Source: Tubulanus polymorphus (taxonomy: Eukaryota; Nemertea; Palaeonemertea; Tubulaniformes; Tubulanidae). From it: a stretch of 64,000 nucleotides of DNA. This document shows positions 13,801-34,101 of this stretch, in pieces (the first letter of the stretch is position 1; every line of letters begins with the position of its first letter). Below the pieces are notes generated by a model. It was not told the origin of the DNA, ran no database searches, and saw only the letters and a program-made list of their open reading frames with translations. The stretch spans positions 12,467,962 to 12,531,961 of the forward strand of contig NC_134034.1 of assembly GCF_964204645.1 (NCBI RefSeq), read 5' to 3'. The translations under genes and the position numbers were made by a program.

Positions 13801-15229
13801 CCCAAATATTTCCAAACTATTATTTCCAGATTTCCAAGTTTTTCCCAATTTCCCTGTTCTGTGGGAACCATGTATAATCCTGTTTAAGTTTCTCGATATT
13901 TATTCCCGACGATGTGAGGCGTGTCTCGTACCTGATCAACGACGTAGACTTTTTGTTTCCCGTAAAGTTTCTCCCGGACTTTTCCCTCCTGCGTCAACTG
14001 TTCGCATGATTTCACCACTTGCTTAAACAGAAAATGTCAACTTACTTACAACAAGGTTCCTACAATTCCTGGTATCCAGAATTCAAAGACTTTTCAAGGA
14101 GTAATTTTCAAAATTCAAGGAGGTTTACGCGGTCATATATAAGGAAAAAAAGTCGAAAATACAAAAACAAAATCCATGTTTTTCTCAAATTTTGATCAGT
14201 TGTTGTGTGTGCCGTTTTGGTTTTACATGTTTAAAATCTCTAAGTGAAACAACTTTCACTCACAAGTCACACAATGAAGAACAATAGAATACACTGTCTT
14301 CTGAAAAGCACCTTTTGAAAGTTTTTAATAGGACTTTCCCAGAATTTAAGGAGTTTCAAGGAGTTTATGGATATTTCTCAAAATTAAAGGATTTTCAAGG
14401 ACCTTGAAAAATATATTCAAAAATCAAGGAGTTTTCAAGGATTCAAGGAGTTGTAGGGACCCTGTACAATTAATCTTTCGAGTCTGGTGCTGCCAGTTCT
14501 AGAGTAGAGTAGATCTAAAAAAGTTAGATTTGAATCTGTAGGTTAAGTTTGAAAGTTCAATTCAAGTCAGATCAGATCATTAGAAGTACACAAGTCCAAG
14601 ATCTTATTTAACTTAACTCTTTGGAGAACTTCAAAAACCCCGTTTGAACTTTGTTTTTTAAATTACGATTAACAACATATTTAGAAAAAAAACATAACCA
14701 AGAAGTTCTCACTCATTCACATAATAAGCCCGGTAATTCGAATATAGGTCAACAGAACTCATTTTCAAACTCTCCAACGACTTTGTGAACGTTTTCTAAA
14801 ACAAACAATTTGCTGCTTTAAAGATTATTAACCCTTTCAACTCAAAATCATCAAAATAAACTCATTTTCCCTTTTTCTGTGTAAATCGTTGATACGTACA
14901 GTTTTGCCATATTCTTTATGAAGGTTGCTGAATATGTCGATGGCGCTGTAAGGTCGATTCTGTCTGATCAAATATTCCAGCACGGCTTTAGTAGCTGCGA
15001 AATTAAAACAAGCAAACAATCAGCAGCCGTTAAAGGGTTAATTAAACTCCCGGGCAACAGGTACCCGTCCGTGTGACGTCATTACTCATTCATAAACTTT
15101 CCCGAGATATTTACATAAACTTTACGCCGAATTTAGCGGCGCATTCCACCGTTAAAATAACCCGATAAATTGAATAGAAGTTCTTAAAAACTATATTCGC
15201 CTACCTGACGCTTCTTTGCCCTTACTCAT
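10842..15229 (-). CDS. PSMC3IP: PSMC3IP / HOP2 meiotic recombination cofactor
   Basis: Coding exons in transcript order are 15205-15229, 14900-14994, 13932-14021, 13323-13499, 12599-12787 and 10842-10898. They sum to 633 nt, giving 210 residues, against 217 in human. The start reads MSKGKEAS, then KAVLEYLIRQNRPYSAIDIF (winged-helix domain, about residues 9-70) and EKLYGKQKVY. A heptad-rich coiled coil follows (about 75-145). The C-terminal block has VTPEEREEV, WKKRKR, AILEGYPKTKKQ and EEIGIETDEEYKV, each closely matching the human C-terminus. HOP2 pairs with MND1 in the nucleus and stimulates DMC1/RAD51 strand exchange in meiosis. The exon 5 acceptor was set at tatag|ATAAAC because only that keeps the phase. 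Introns carry MITEs of three families. The gene is convergent with AVL9 and divergent from TMEM198. Confidence 0.93.
11560..12400. other. PSMC3IP intron 5, no gene seen
   Basis: This part of the large last intron (10899-12598) has several imperfect copies of a phrase built on GAGTGTTCATCTAGTCATGA (also at about 11150, 11355 and 11525), suggesting decayed local duplication. It also contains a CTCTCCTCAC repeat pair near 11765-11795. I see no exon. Confidence 0.4.
12402..12571. mobile_element. hAT-like MITE (family 1), shortened copy
   Basis: It starts CAGGGTCCAACCACTTGCCC and ends CTTAGATCGGACCCTG, sharing terminal sequence and the GCCCGG/GACAAG phrases with the copies at 7351 and 32355. It ends 27 bp before the 3' border of PSMC3IP exon 5 on the plus strand, close to that exon's splice donor. 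Confidence 0.6.
13560..13872. mobile_element. MITE with ATGGTTCCCACAG termini
   Basis: The left end ATGGTTCCCACAG is matched by the right end CTGTGGGAACCAT. The body is packed with TTCCCAAATATTTCC phrases. A second copy in the opposite orientation lies at 40789-41081, sharing ACACATATCGTCATGCAACA. It lies in PSMC3IP intron 3. Confidence 0.7.
14052..14464. mobile_element. hAT-like MITE with a 5-bp TSD in PSMC3IP intron 2
   Basis: The ends are CAAGGTTCCTACAA and TTGTAGGGACCCTG. Both flanks read TACAA (14047-14051 and 14465-14469), a perfect 5-bp target duplication. The interior repeats TTTTCAAGGA/CAAGGAGTT phrases. No coding capacity is seen. Confidence 0.7.
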
Positions 15230-15333
15230 AGTCGAATAGGCGCTAGGTTCATCTCAGAAAACAACGACATAAAACTTCTCAAACTTTCAATCCACTCCGC
15301 CATTCCCGCACTATCGATCTAACGCGGCCGTTG

Positions 15334-15404
15334 ATTGGTCGAAATACCCGCAGCGTCTATTGGTCTATTTCCCGCGCGGTCGATGTAACACCGGTTCCCA
15401 TTGG
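15334..15404 (-). promoter_or_regulatory. probable PSMC3IP promoter: CCAAT boxes and E2F-like site
   Basis: Within 105-175 bp upstream of the PSMC3IP start there are three ATTGG (inverted CCAAT, NF-Y type) motifs at 15334-15338, 15359-15363 and 15400-15404. A TTTCCCGC (E2F/DP consensus) lies at 15368-15375 and continues into CGCGG. The block is CpG-rich compared with its surroundings. CCAAT plus E2F sites are typical of cell-cycle and germline genes. The motifs are seen in the sequence; their function is inferred. Confidence 0.5.
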
Positions 15405-17219
15405 TAGACAATTCCCGTTAGGTGGCAGCACGTTTTGTTTAACTCGCTTACCGCAGACAAATTTAAGGAGAGTGAGGTGGAAGCACTGTACGGTACTCAC
15501 CTGCCAGGGCAACCGTATCTGCGTGACAGGGTATGACGCCGTAAATGCCAGGTCAAGGTCGGAGTCGCTAGAAGTAATTGTAACATGAAAATTGATGCCT
15601 TACTATCTGCTGAAAAGTTTACCTACCTTTCCTAAATTTTTCCAATCACATTCAATAATTCGAAAAAAGGAATATTTTTAGAGAAGAAATATAAATGTTA
15701 AAACGAAAAGGCTCTGAATAAGTTAGCACAACTACCACAAAAAAAGAATTTTAATTCGTTTTTGAACGACCTCGTCGTTCCACTATATACAAGATATATT
15801 TATTATTTTTCTCAAGTCCTCTCCGGGCATCACTGGCTCCGGATCCAATGATGCCATTTCAAACTCACAACTGCATACTGATGAGCTCTCTGACAGTCTA
15901 GTGATGCTGTGAAATGCGGATAATACGGATTATATCAGGAATATGTTTGAATCTCTGCTGAATTTTGGGAATAATACAGGAGGAGTCGACAGCAGAGACA
16001 GAGACAGGGTCGGACAGAAGAAGGAGAGAGAACAGGTGGTAAGTGAAGCATCCGAATTTCTCGCTTGTCGATTCGCTTGTCCGTCCTGCAGTTTTTTGTT
16101 TGTTTGACATCATCGATGACAATAACAACATTAGAGGAGTATGAGTAATGTATCGAATCAGCACAAGATCTATATGTCAACTGAAAATCAATTCCTTTCT
16201 ATCTATCTTTCTTGACTTTCTTGATGTTATTTTTTGGTTGCAGCCGCGTCCTTCAGGTCAGCAGGTCCTGCTGCCAAAAAAAACCGACCACGTCCACTAA
16301 TATTATTAATATCATTTTTGCCTTGTACGTCTTTGGAAGTTATCGTCAATGGGTGGAAGTGTACAGGGGATAGATAGGGGAAGGGCATTATGGGCAGAAT
16401 TAGGAACATGATGGAAATGGAAAATGTTCCAAAAAAGGAAGATATTTTTGTAATACAACAGCCTTGCCGAAGGCCACAAGAAGCTTTCTTCAGCGTTAGC
16501 ACGTATATAGAAATAAATGGAAAAAAGATTACAATTTTCTAGAAGATGATGTTAAATGTGCAGGTTTTAAGTCAATATGTCTTAATAAGGCATCATCAAC
16601 CGCGGGGATAGGAGGGTCGGGACCTCCAAACTATACTCCTACCCTACGGAAAACTGCCGCAGTCCCAAGATAATAACGACAAATTCATTATTGTTGAAGA
16701 TAACAAAAAGGATAGGCCTACAGTGCCGAAACCTTGAATAAGATACTAGCTTGAGGAAATGTTTGTCCTTTTCAGAATGTTTATTATGTTTCAACTAAAG
16801 ATTATTTATAGGAAGCTCTTTTGTTTCTTATCATCAAATTGTCAGTTTTCCTATTGATAGTCGTATGTCTGACAGTGTGACGCAGGGCATGATGAAATCA
16901 GTTAGAAAAATGCTACCCTGGCTAGAATTAATAACTAAACACTATAGACAGGTACCTGGATTAAACAGTATGTTACTGTTTGACTATATGCTGTTCTATG
17001 CTGAGGGTTTATTTACGGCGTCAAAAAATTGATTTATTATCTGTGTTTACTAGGAAATAAAGAAAAAAATGCGTTTATTTGTTCGTGGTGACGTAGATTA
17101 CGAAAAATGTCGAGCCGCTTAGAGACATTTTCAACCAGTTTCCTCGGATAGACCGAGAGAAGCACTCGGAAAAAGGGGAATCCATTTCTAATGAGTTCTT
17201 GGATAAAAGTCATTGAGTT

Positions 17220-17550
17220 TTGGTACGCGGTAATAATGCCAGAAGTAAAAATGTCAGAGGTAAAAATGCCAGGGGTGTAAAAATGCCAGAGGTAAAATGT
17301 GCATTCATTACGTAAAATCTAGTGAAAATAAGAATTTTCAGGTCCAATGATAATAAAATCTTCACTTAATTTTCCTCATATTTCCTTCTGGCATTTTTAC
17401 ATATGGTATGATTTTTCCTCTGGCATTTTTACTTCTGGCATTTTAACCTCTGGCATTTTTACCTATGGTATGATTTTTCCTCCGGCATTTTCACTTCTGG
17501 CATTATTACCGTACCTATGGCATTTTTACTTCTGGCATTATTACCTGGAT
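17220..17550. repeat. inverted cluster of TGCCAGAGGTAAAAA units
   Basis: The left arm (17229-17305) has four plus-orientation copies of a TGCCAGAAGTAAAAA-like unit. The right arm (17385-17547) has about eight reverse-complement copies (CTGGCATTTTTAC). About 80 bp of unrelated sequence separates them, so the whole could fold into a long hairpin. The termini include GGTAATAATGCCAGAAGTAA and its complement. Confidence 0.6.
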
Positions 17551-18024
17551 TCTTGAGTTTTCTGTGATGTTCGATAGGTTTTCCTACCCTTTAAATTAGG
17601 TGACGGTCTCTTTGCTCGGCACCAGACCCGAGACCAATCCCTACTTGACGTAGATACCCGATTTCCAGTACCCAGGTCAATTGCTCTCAAGTTTGGTGAG
17701 GCAATTCCCCTGATTCTGAACTCAGTGAAATATTTTCTGCAGTCTCAACGCGATGGAGTATTAAGGCGCAAGAAGCCGGCTGCAATTTTGTTCCAGGTAG
17801 AATTGTAGTCGTTTCGAAGGAACTAAAAGGTCATTATGATACTAGCTGTATATTAAGTACCGCTGAAAGGTTATCTCACGATAGATAAAATGAATCCATG
17901 CCTAATATTTATGGATATATCTGGAACATGGTGGATATTCTTCATCATTCTACTCAACAACAGTTCACTTTGTTCCTCGTAGCTGATCTTTCAGTTTTAA
18001 ACCCATTTCTGTAGTAGGCTTATC

Positions 18025-18317
18025 GCCGCGATCACACGGAGACGATTTGATCCGTGCCAATTTGGCCCGGGCCTAATTAGAGAGCGCATTCACACGCAAA
18101 CCATGCACTCGATACTAAAAATGCTCAAAGTGGAGTGGATAATTTCCGGTACCAGTTGCAATTCAAACGCAATCATTAGTCTGGGCCTGGTCCGACGTTT
18201 TTGGTTGGGCCAAATTTGGCCCAGGCCAAATAGGCTCGGGCTCATTTGGCACCCGTGTGAACAGTTGATCCGGGCCAAATTTGGCCCCGGGGCCAAAAGT
18301 GCTCGTGTGATCGCGGC
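18025..18317. mobile_element. palindromic MITE with GCCGCGATCACACG termini
   Basis: The left end GCCGCGATCACACG is matched by CGTGTGATCGCGGC at the right. The interior has repeated TTTGGCC(C/A)GGGCC phrases in both orientations. No coding capacity and no clear target duplication are visible. Confidence 0.6.
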
Positions 18318-18606
18318 TTACGTCTCACGGTAAAGACTGTGGATTATTACTGGTGACATAAAAGGTTTGTGTTTTGGTTTAGAGGTGTGTTGGTATGGCT
18401 GGTGATAAGAGGTTTTTGTTTTGGTTTACTAAGGCTAGGCTGTATTTCTTCTATAATTGCGTCGATATTGGTAATAACACTTCAGGCATACTGACAGCTG
18501 GTTACATATACATATCTACAAACACTGCACGTCTAAATATTCATATCAATATGAATGATTATTATTGTATCCTGGCGTGGAGAGTGGGGGCTATCTGTCC
18601 GTCATT

Positions 18607-18721
18607 CAGGGGCTGATTTTATAGACTGGTGTTATTTTTAATTCGGGGTTAACTAAATTGAAAATGAATTTAGTTTACCCCTGGGTTAAAAGTTAACACC
18701 AGCCTATAAAACCAGCCCCTG
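18607..18721. mobile_element. short palindromic MITE, CAGGGGCTG termini
   Basis: This is a near-perfect inverted repeat: CAGGGGCTGATTTTATAG at the left, CTATAAAACCAGCCCCTG at the right. TGGTGTTA and TAACACCA are also paired inside. A diverged relative is seen around 6145-6235. Confidence 0.65.
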
Positions 18722-19311
18722 AACTATCTATCATACTACATGAAAGTGCGGCCCAACTATCCAAAGGCCTAATACAACCGTCTCGGGGGCCCGGTTTCGT
18801 GGGCGGGAGTGGGCACCCTCGGCTCGTTTCAAATTCATTCCGTTTATAACATACGGGCTTGCTTTCGTTGGAACATGTTTTTTGAAAGAAAACAAATTAG
18901 AGAACTATTTTGTTTAATTTATTCATCCAGAAATGGTTTCAGTAAATTAAAATTTTGAAGTCAAGTGATCGATGTTGAATTATTTCAGAGTTTCGTTGAG
19001 GTGTTGAGTGTATTATATATAACTGCGTTGAGAATTTGCTGAAACGGTTTCTCTTTAGTTTGAAGGGAAATTGAATATTATCGGCGTTGCAGTTGTTGTG
19101 AAGTGAAGTGGTTTTGTTTTTACATTCCACAATCCACACTGATGCACAGTCTGTGTAATACTGACTGGTGTGTGGTTATACTAACGAGTAGGAGGTATTT
19201 CACTCAAATATCCTCCTCACCGCAGCTAATTCTCTTACAGAAACTAATATCTTCTGAATTTGATGGAAAAGATGCCTGAACCAGCTGGCCTTAACCACTG
19301 GCACTTAAAGT

Positions 19312-19642
19312 GTTCTCTGAAAATGGTTTACTGTCCCCTGATTGTCAGGAACAGTCTCTGAAAATGGTTTACTGTTCCCTGATTGTCGGGAACAGTCTCA
19401 GAAAATGGTTTACTGCCCCCTGATTGTCGGCAACAGTCTCTGAAAATGGTTTACTGTCCCCTGATTGTCGGGAACAGTCTCTGAAAATGGTTAACTGTCC
19501 CCTGATTGTCAGGAACAGTCTCAGAAAATGGTTTACTGTCCCCTGATTATCGGCAACAGTCTCTGAAAATGGTTTACTGTCCCCTGATTGTCAGGACAGT
19601 CTCTGAAAATGGTTTACTGTCCCCTGATTGTCAGGAAAAGTC
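19312..19642. repeat. 41-bp minisatellite, about 8 copies
   Basis: The unit contains GAAAATGGTTTACTGTCCCC followed by TGATTGTCAGGAACAGTCTCT. Copies differ by single bases, and one has a 1-bp deletion in the GGAACAG part. It is non-coding and intergenic. Confidence 0.85.
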
Positions 19643-20705
19643 TCCAATACTCAGACTTTTGACTTCTCTTTGATGTATTTTTTGAAAGACTTTTTGGTGA
19701 TACAGCATTCTAGATTGGGTATAGGTCTGATTGGTTGTTGTGTAGCCGGTCTGCAGTGTGCGTATTGTGGTTTACTTCTCTAATTATTCATTCATTATCA
19801 AATATTAGATTATAGATATAGGTTACACTTCCCTCTTATATCCATCTAAAACTATATCTTTCCAGCCCAGCCCCCTCTTCCTGCGTTCCTTTTCATCTTT
19901 AATCTAACAATCTTTATCCTGCTCAACAGGCCACCCCCTCCTCCCCTCCTCCCTCTCCCCACACGTGGGTCCAGATTCTTCAAGCTCAAAACGGTTAGGA
20001 TTGAATTGTTGTCCTATTGAAAACACCAAGTAACCAATAGCAATTAAACCAAAAAATTTAAACTTTTTGGACCCTTTAATTTATTCCTCCCTGTCTCTAC
20101 TCTTCTCTCATCGTTCTCTCTTGCCGCCAACAGTTTCTATCGCTTGATCTAAACATCACATTCATAGATCTCTGTCAGCTCCGCGTGACCTTCACAATGG
20201 TTTATCGTCGGGTATTTGTAGAATTAGCTATTCCCGGTCGGATGAACTGCTGATGGGGACTCTCGCAGTCATCGTTAACTCCTAGTTTATTGACTCTCGT
20301 AGTCACTTCACGGCTGTTTTAATATTGATCCGTCTGTTTTAATGGTAACAGTAAGAGGAGCAGCAGCAGCAGCAGCAGCTGACACAGTTTAATCTATCGA
20401 TCACTAATTAGACGATGCTAATTAAAAGAATCTAATAGAAAATCCTGGCTCACTCTACAACCTGTTTGTGTGTGTCATGCTTTCCATACAAGGCCCAGGG
20501 AATTCTGATACAAGGCCTCCCGACAGCCCTAGGACCGCCTACACGACCCGGGGAATACCGTCCTCGGGCCTACGAATGTTTATCTACACTTATTTAATCG
20601 TATCGTCCTTGCGTTTTTCAGATCGAATCCTCGTTGTTGCCATGGTAATGATGGTAAGCGATTACTGATCGTACGGATACGGCCGCATTGTTGCGTAGCG
20701 ACGGG

Positions 20706-30415
<9,710 letters not shown>

Positions 30416-30431
<16 letters not shown>

Positions 30432-30650
30432 TCGACATCGACCTGTCTTAACTAGTCAACATCGACCTGTCTTAACTAGTCGACATCAAACTGTATAAAC
30501 TACAGTAGTCAACATCGACCTGTCTTAACTGGTCAACAGCGACCTGTATAAACAAGTCGACATTGACCTGTATGAAATAGTCAACATTGACATAGACCTG
30601 TTAAAACTAGTCAACATCGACCTGTTTTAACTAGTTGACATCAATCACAA
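30416..30650. repeat. 24-bp minisatellite spanning the TMEM198 stop codon
   Basis: Units of the form CGACCTGTCTTAACTAGTCAACAT repeat about nine times, with a few indels. The first, diverged unit encodes the last residues (TRLN) and the TAG stop of TMEM198; the rest lies in the 3' UTR. Confidence 0.8.
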
Positions 30651-31597
30651 AAATCTATTCATCTAATATCTCAATGTTCTTGACCGATATGAAGGTTTAC
30701 TGCTGTCTGGGCCGGGTTACTTTACAAAAAAAACAAATTTAAGCCCATTTTCTGATGAGCCCTTAAACTTTTGTCTCATTTGAAGGGTTCTTTAGTTCAC
30801 AGATGAGTCGACCTAAAAATATTTGCATTTCTAGACTCTTAGCCTAAGTTCATGGGCAGTTCCTAAATTGAAGACCTGGCTCTAAACCCATTCCCATTAC
30901 TGCAATAGATCTAAAAAATCTATCTGTAAAAATGTAAAATAAGTGTCTCATTTCATTATTATGCTCACTCGAAATGGCAGTATTTTTGAAATGACCACTA
31001 GCGCCATCTCAGCAGACGTACGTGAATCAAAGTCAGTATTTTTCAACATCGAGCATTTTTGTTTCTTGATTCGAGAATACGATTTTGGATTTAGGCGTCT
31101 GGACGGCCAGTTCCACCGCTAGTCTTCGAGTTAGATATCAGTCAAAATCAATTCTTTGATTTTGACTCGAGAAGCAAATTTTGGAACTGGTGTATCTCAG
31201 TTGATGTAAATAGAACGAAAGGTGTGTTATTCCGTGTTTTGATCATTTGTTTTTCTGTGTGTAACGAATTTTGTGCCAAATTGGAAATTTATGTAACTCT
31301 CTTAACTTAACTAAGAAAAACGGAGGATGATCGGTAAAATGGCACGTCTATGCTCGATGAAGAGTTATGACGAATCACTTTTCCCTAAACCCTTAACATC
31401 TACGTTCGAAATTTGTGTAGCTACTGAATATTCAAGCGATATAAAGGATGTATTTAATTTGAAAGCATATACAGAACAAACTTGTCCAATTCGGATGAAG
31501 TCATCATCGAAGTCATCACTTTCTCGAAATACAATTTGTATTTCGGATTCAATCGACTATGGTAAGCGTAAGTCGGCATTTGGATGAGTCAACAATA

Positions 31598-31967
31598 CAG
31601 TGGAACCTCGTTACAACGAACTCTGATACGACTATTCATCAGATAACAAATAAACAAATTGTGTCCTAAGTAAGAGAATTCAATGAATTTCATACAAGAT
31701 ATAACGAACTATCGGTTATAACGAACATATTTTCTGGTCCTGTGAAGTTTGTTGTAACGAGGGATCATTCATTTATTACGTACGCATAAAATTGGAATTT
31801 TTCAACCCCCCTCCCACTGTACACAAAATCGGCCATTCTTTCATATACATTAAGCATTACAGTACGCAATTGCACTGACCCCTCCCCCCTCCCCTAATGC
31901 GTACGTAATAAATGAATGACCCCATAGAACTATCGGTTATAACGAACAGATTATCGAGGTTCCGCTG
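31598..31967. mobile_element. Tc1/mariner- or pogo-like MITE with nested insertion
   Basis: The ends are CAGTGGAACCTCGTTACAAC and CGAGGTTCCGCTG, with TA on the left flank. The interior repeats TATAACGAAC. It is interrupted by the MITE at 31761-31923, so that family was active later. Confidence 0.7.
31761..31923. mobile_element. MITE with GGGATCATTCATT termini, nested
   Basis: The left end GGGATCATTCATTTATTACG is inverted at the right as CGTAATAAATGAATGACCCC. The interior matches the copy at 10370-10527. The terminal inverted repeats run to about 26 bp. Confidence 0.8.
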
Positions 31968-32354
31968 TGTTATGATTGTCGCAGCTATGATGACTGAAGC
32001 ACTCTGCTATTGTTTTATCTTGTAGCTGGCAATGTTGTTATTGAAATTCACGAATATGGTTGCTATCTTTATAAAGGGTCCAATCGATGTATTTTCTAAG
32101 CATTCAATATAGAATAAAGCAAGTAAACAATGTACAATCTCTCTCTATTACGTATAAAACTGCCTTTTCGTTAAAATGGTGCTGTTTATTATGCGAATAT
32201 TCCTACGATGAACAAATATGAATTGGTTTACTAGGTTGAATAGTTATTTTGAACTATGATAACGAAGGTTTGGTTGAATCGTCTCACAATAATGCCATAG
32301 ATAGCTATTTGAGGGTTTGAGCTGGTCTTGTATCTAGCAGTTGTTCACATTCTA

Positions 32355-32611
32355 CAGGGTCCGATCTAAGCACTTGTCCCATTGCCCGGGACAAGTATAT
32401 TCTCATCAGGGCAAGTAGGTTATCATCATCACTTGTCCGCCGGGCTAGTGCAATTTTATGTCACAAAGCTTTTTTCCCACTCGATACAACGGTGAATTGT
32501 GCCACCAATCGGACTGTCTGTGTAGGGCAAGTAGCTTTTGGAGGGGGCAAGCGAAATTTCAGATATGCTTGCCCCCGGGCGAGTGGCTTTCATTCCTTAG
32601 ATCGGACCCTG
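32355..32611. mobile_element. hAT-like MITE (family 1), best preserved copy
   Basis: The ends are CAGGGTCCGATCTAAG and CTTAGATCGGACCCTG, a perfect 16-bp inverted repeat. The flanks read TTCTA on both sides (32350-32354 and 32612-32616), a 5-bp target duplication. The interior is non-coding with GGGCAAGTAG phrases in both orientations. It is 257 bp long. Confidence 0.8.
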
Positions 32612-34101
32612 TTCTAGGGGGAGGACTTTTCTGAGTGATGTCTGGGTCAAGGGTTCGATCCTCTGGTATTCATACTGTTCTAGGGGTAAGCTGTAAAGAT
32701 CCTCTGGTATTCACACTGCTCTGGGGGGATGCCTGGGGCTAGGTGTTACCGGTACGATTATCCGGGCTGCCTCTAAGGCCCCAAATGGCGTATTTAATGT
32801 TGTTCATATCCCGTGTAATACTGATAATATTTGTATCTCTGAATTTCGGACCCATTTCCGCAGTTATTGTCGGTTAAATCAGACGAGCCAGTTCCACAGT
32901 TCTTCATTACTTTGAGTTAGAATTAGTTCGTTTTCAATGAGTTAACTCTGAGTCAAATCTTAACTCATGACTGGGAACTTGGTTGAGTCTGAAAATTGAT
33001 CGGTGATTTTCAATAATTTTTTTAACTCGAGAATCAGGATTTTAAACGAAAACCGATGAAACTGAGGTGTCCGAATTCGACGAGAACTATATCTGTAATT
33101 AATGTTAATATTTGTATAAATTGTGATTTTTCTATCTCAGAAATGATGCGGTAATTCAACGAATCGATGTCTAATGATAATTGTAGCTGATTGTTTTATG
33201 TTGTCGTCGTTATTTCGGTGTTCGTTTTTAATTGTTTGTTTTAAGAATTTACGGTTCGGAAATAATTAGAAAATCAATCTCTCTCTCTCGCGCTCTGCCT
33301 AGGCTTTAATTTCACTTGTTCGCGTCGGAGGAAAAATTGTTTGCAATAATAAATAAAGGAAATATTTGATACAACGAAATAAATCTTGATGTTATTTGGT
33401 TCGTTTGCTCAAGGATAAGGAAATTGACTCGCCCTTCGTCGTCACAAATTGGATAGTTCAGGGGAAGCAAAGGCTATGGAATTCTTTAATTGAAAAATAA
33501 TTTTTTTAAGGTACATTCACCGTAATAACCATAATTAAATTAATTTTTTAGTACCCGGCCCGCTAATTATTTTGTGAAAGGTTTTGTCGTCTAATGCTGC
33601 CCCCATGGTGAGGCGCTTAGTCTGTCTCAGTTTCTCCTAACTATTATGCAAAATAATATGTAAACTTATTTACAAGTGAGTGCAAAATATAGTGGAATTT
33701 TTCAGAGTTCATATAGTGGAATTTCTTTTATTTATAACAACTAGTAGTTATAAGAAGATTCAAAAGGATTTGTTTTAATTTAAGAAAAATATTGCCGTGC
33801 GGTGCTGCCACCTAGGATACGCGCGCGGAAGTAGTCTGTGTAACGTACTCTAAACTGCGATCTAACGAGCGTAAAGGTATTGAAATCATATTTCTTTTTT
33901 TAACTTAATTCGAAGGCCGTGGTGCGATGTCAGGACCCGCCCTGATCGCCTGAGTAGCAATCAGCCGATTGACGTTCCTTTCTGACAGCGATCGAGACGA
34001 GAATTTAAAATCTGGAGTCCTCTTTTAGTCTTAGTCTAGAGAAGTGATAAACAATGATTTCTTGATTTTTTGTTGAACAGGAATGGAATAACACACAAAG
34101 A

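Larger units (their letters stand above)
15405..20705. other. intergenic region between PSMC3IP and TMEM198
   Basis: No convincing protein gene is seen. It holds a GCCAGAGGTAAAAA repeat cluster (17220-17550), MITEs at 18025-18317 and 18607-18721, and a 41-bp minisatellite at 19312-19642. Short open frames at 15331-15588, 15898-16180 and 18103-18333 lack recognisable motifs or codon bias. The part beyond about 20100 should hold the TMEM198 promoter and 5' UTR. Confidence 0.55.
30651..34101. other. TMEM198 3' flank and zinc-finger gene 5' flank
   Basis: No firm gene is seen. It holds the nested MITEs at 31598-31967, the hAT-like MITE at 32355-32611, a CAGTTCCACAG hairpin arm near 32883-32990, and several AATAAA motifs (for example near 32112). 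An 85-codon open frame at 31327-31587 has no known domain. The sequence just before 34081 (TTGTTGAACAG) looks like a splice acceptor, so the zinc-finger gene may have a non-coding first exon upstream. Confidence 0.5.

Noticed and set aside
14700-14830. Possible extra PSMC3IP exon with an acceptor-like gttttag on the minus strand
   Set aside because: Exons 2 and 3 already join in phase and match the family; the extra segment adds nothing conserved.
31327-31587. 85-codon frame between TMEM198 and the zinc-finger gene
   Set aside because: It has an ATG and mixed composition, but no known domain, and its position suggests 3' UTR or intergenic DNA. A possible donor at its end (TATG|gtaagc) leads to no visible next exon.
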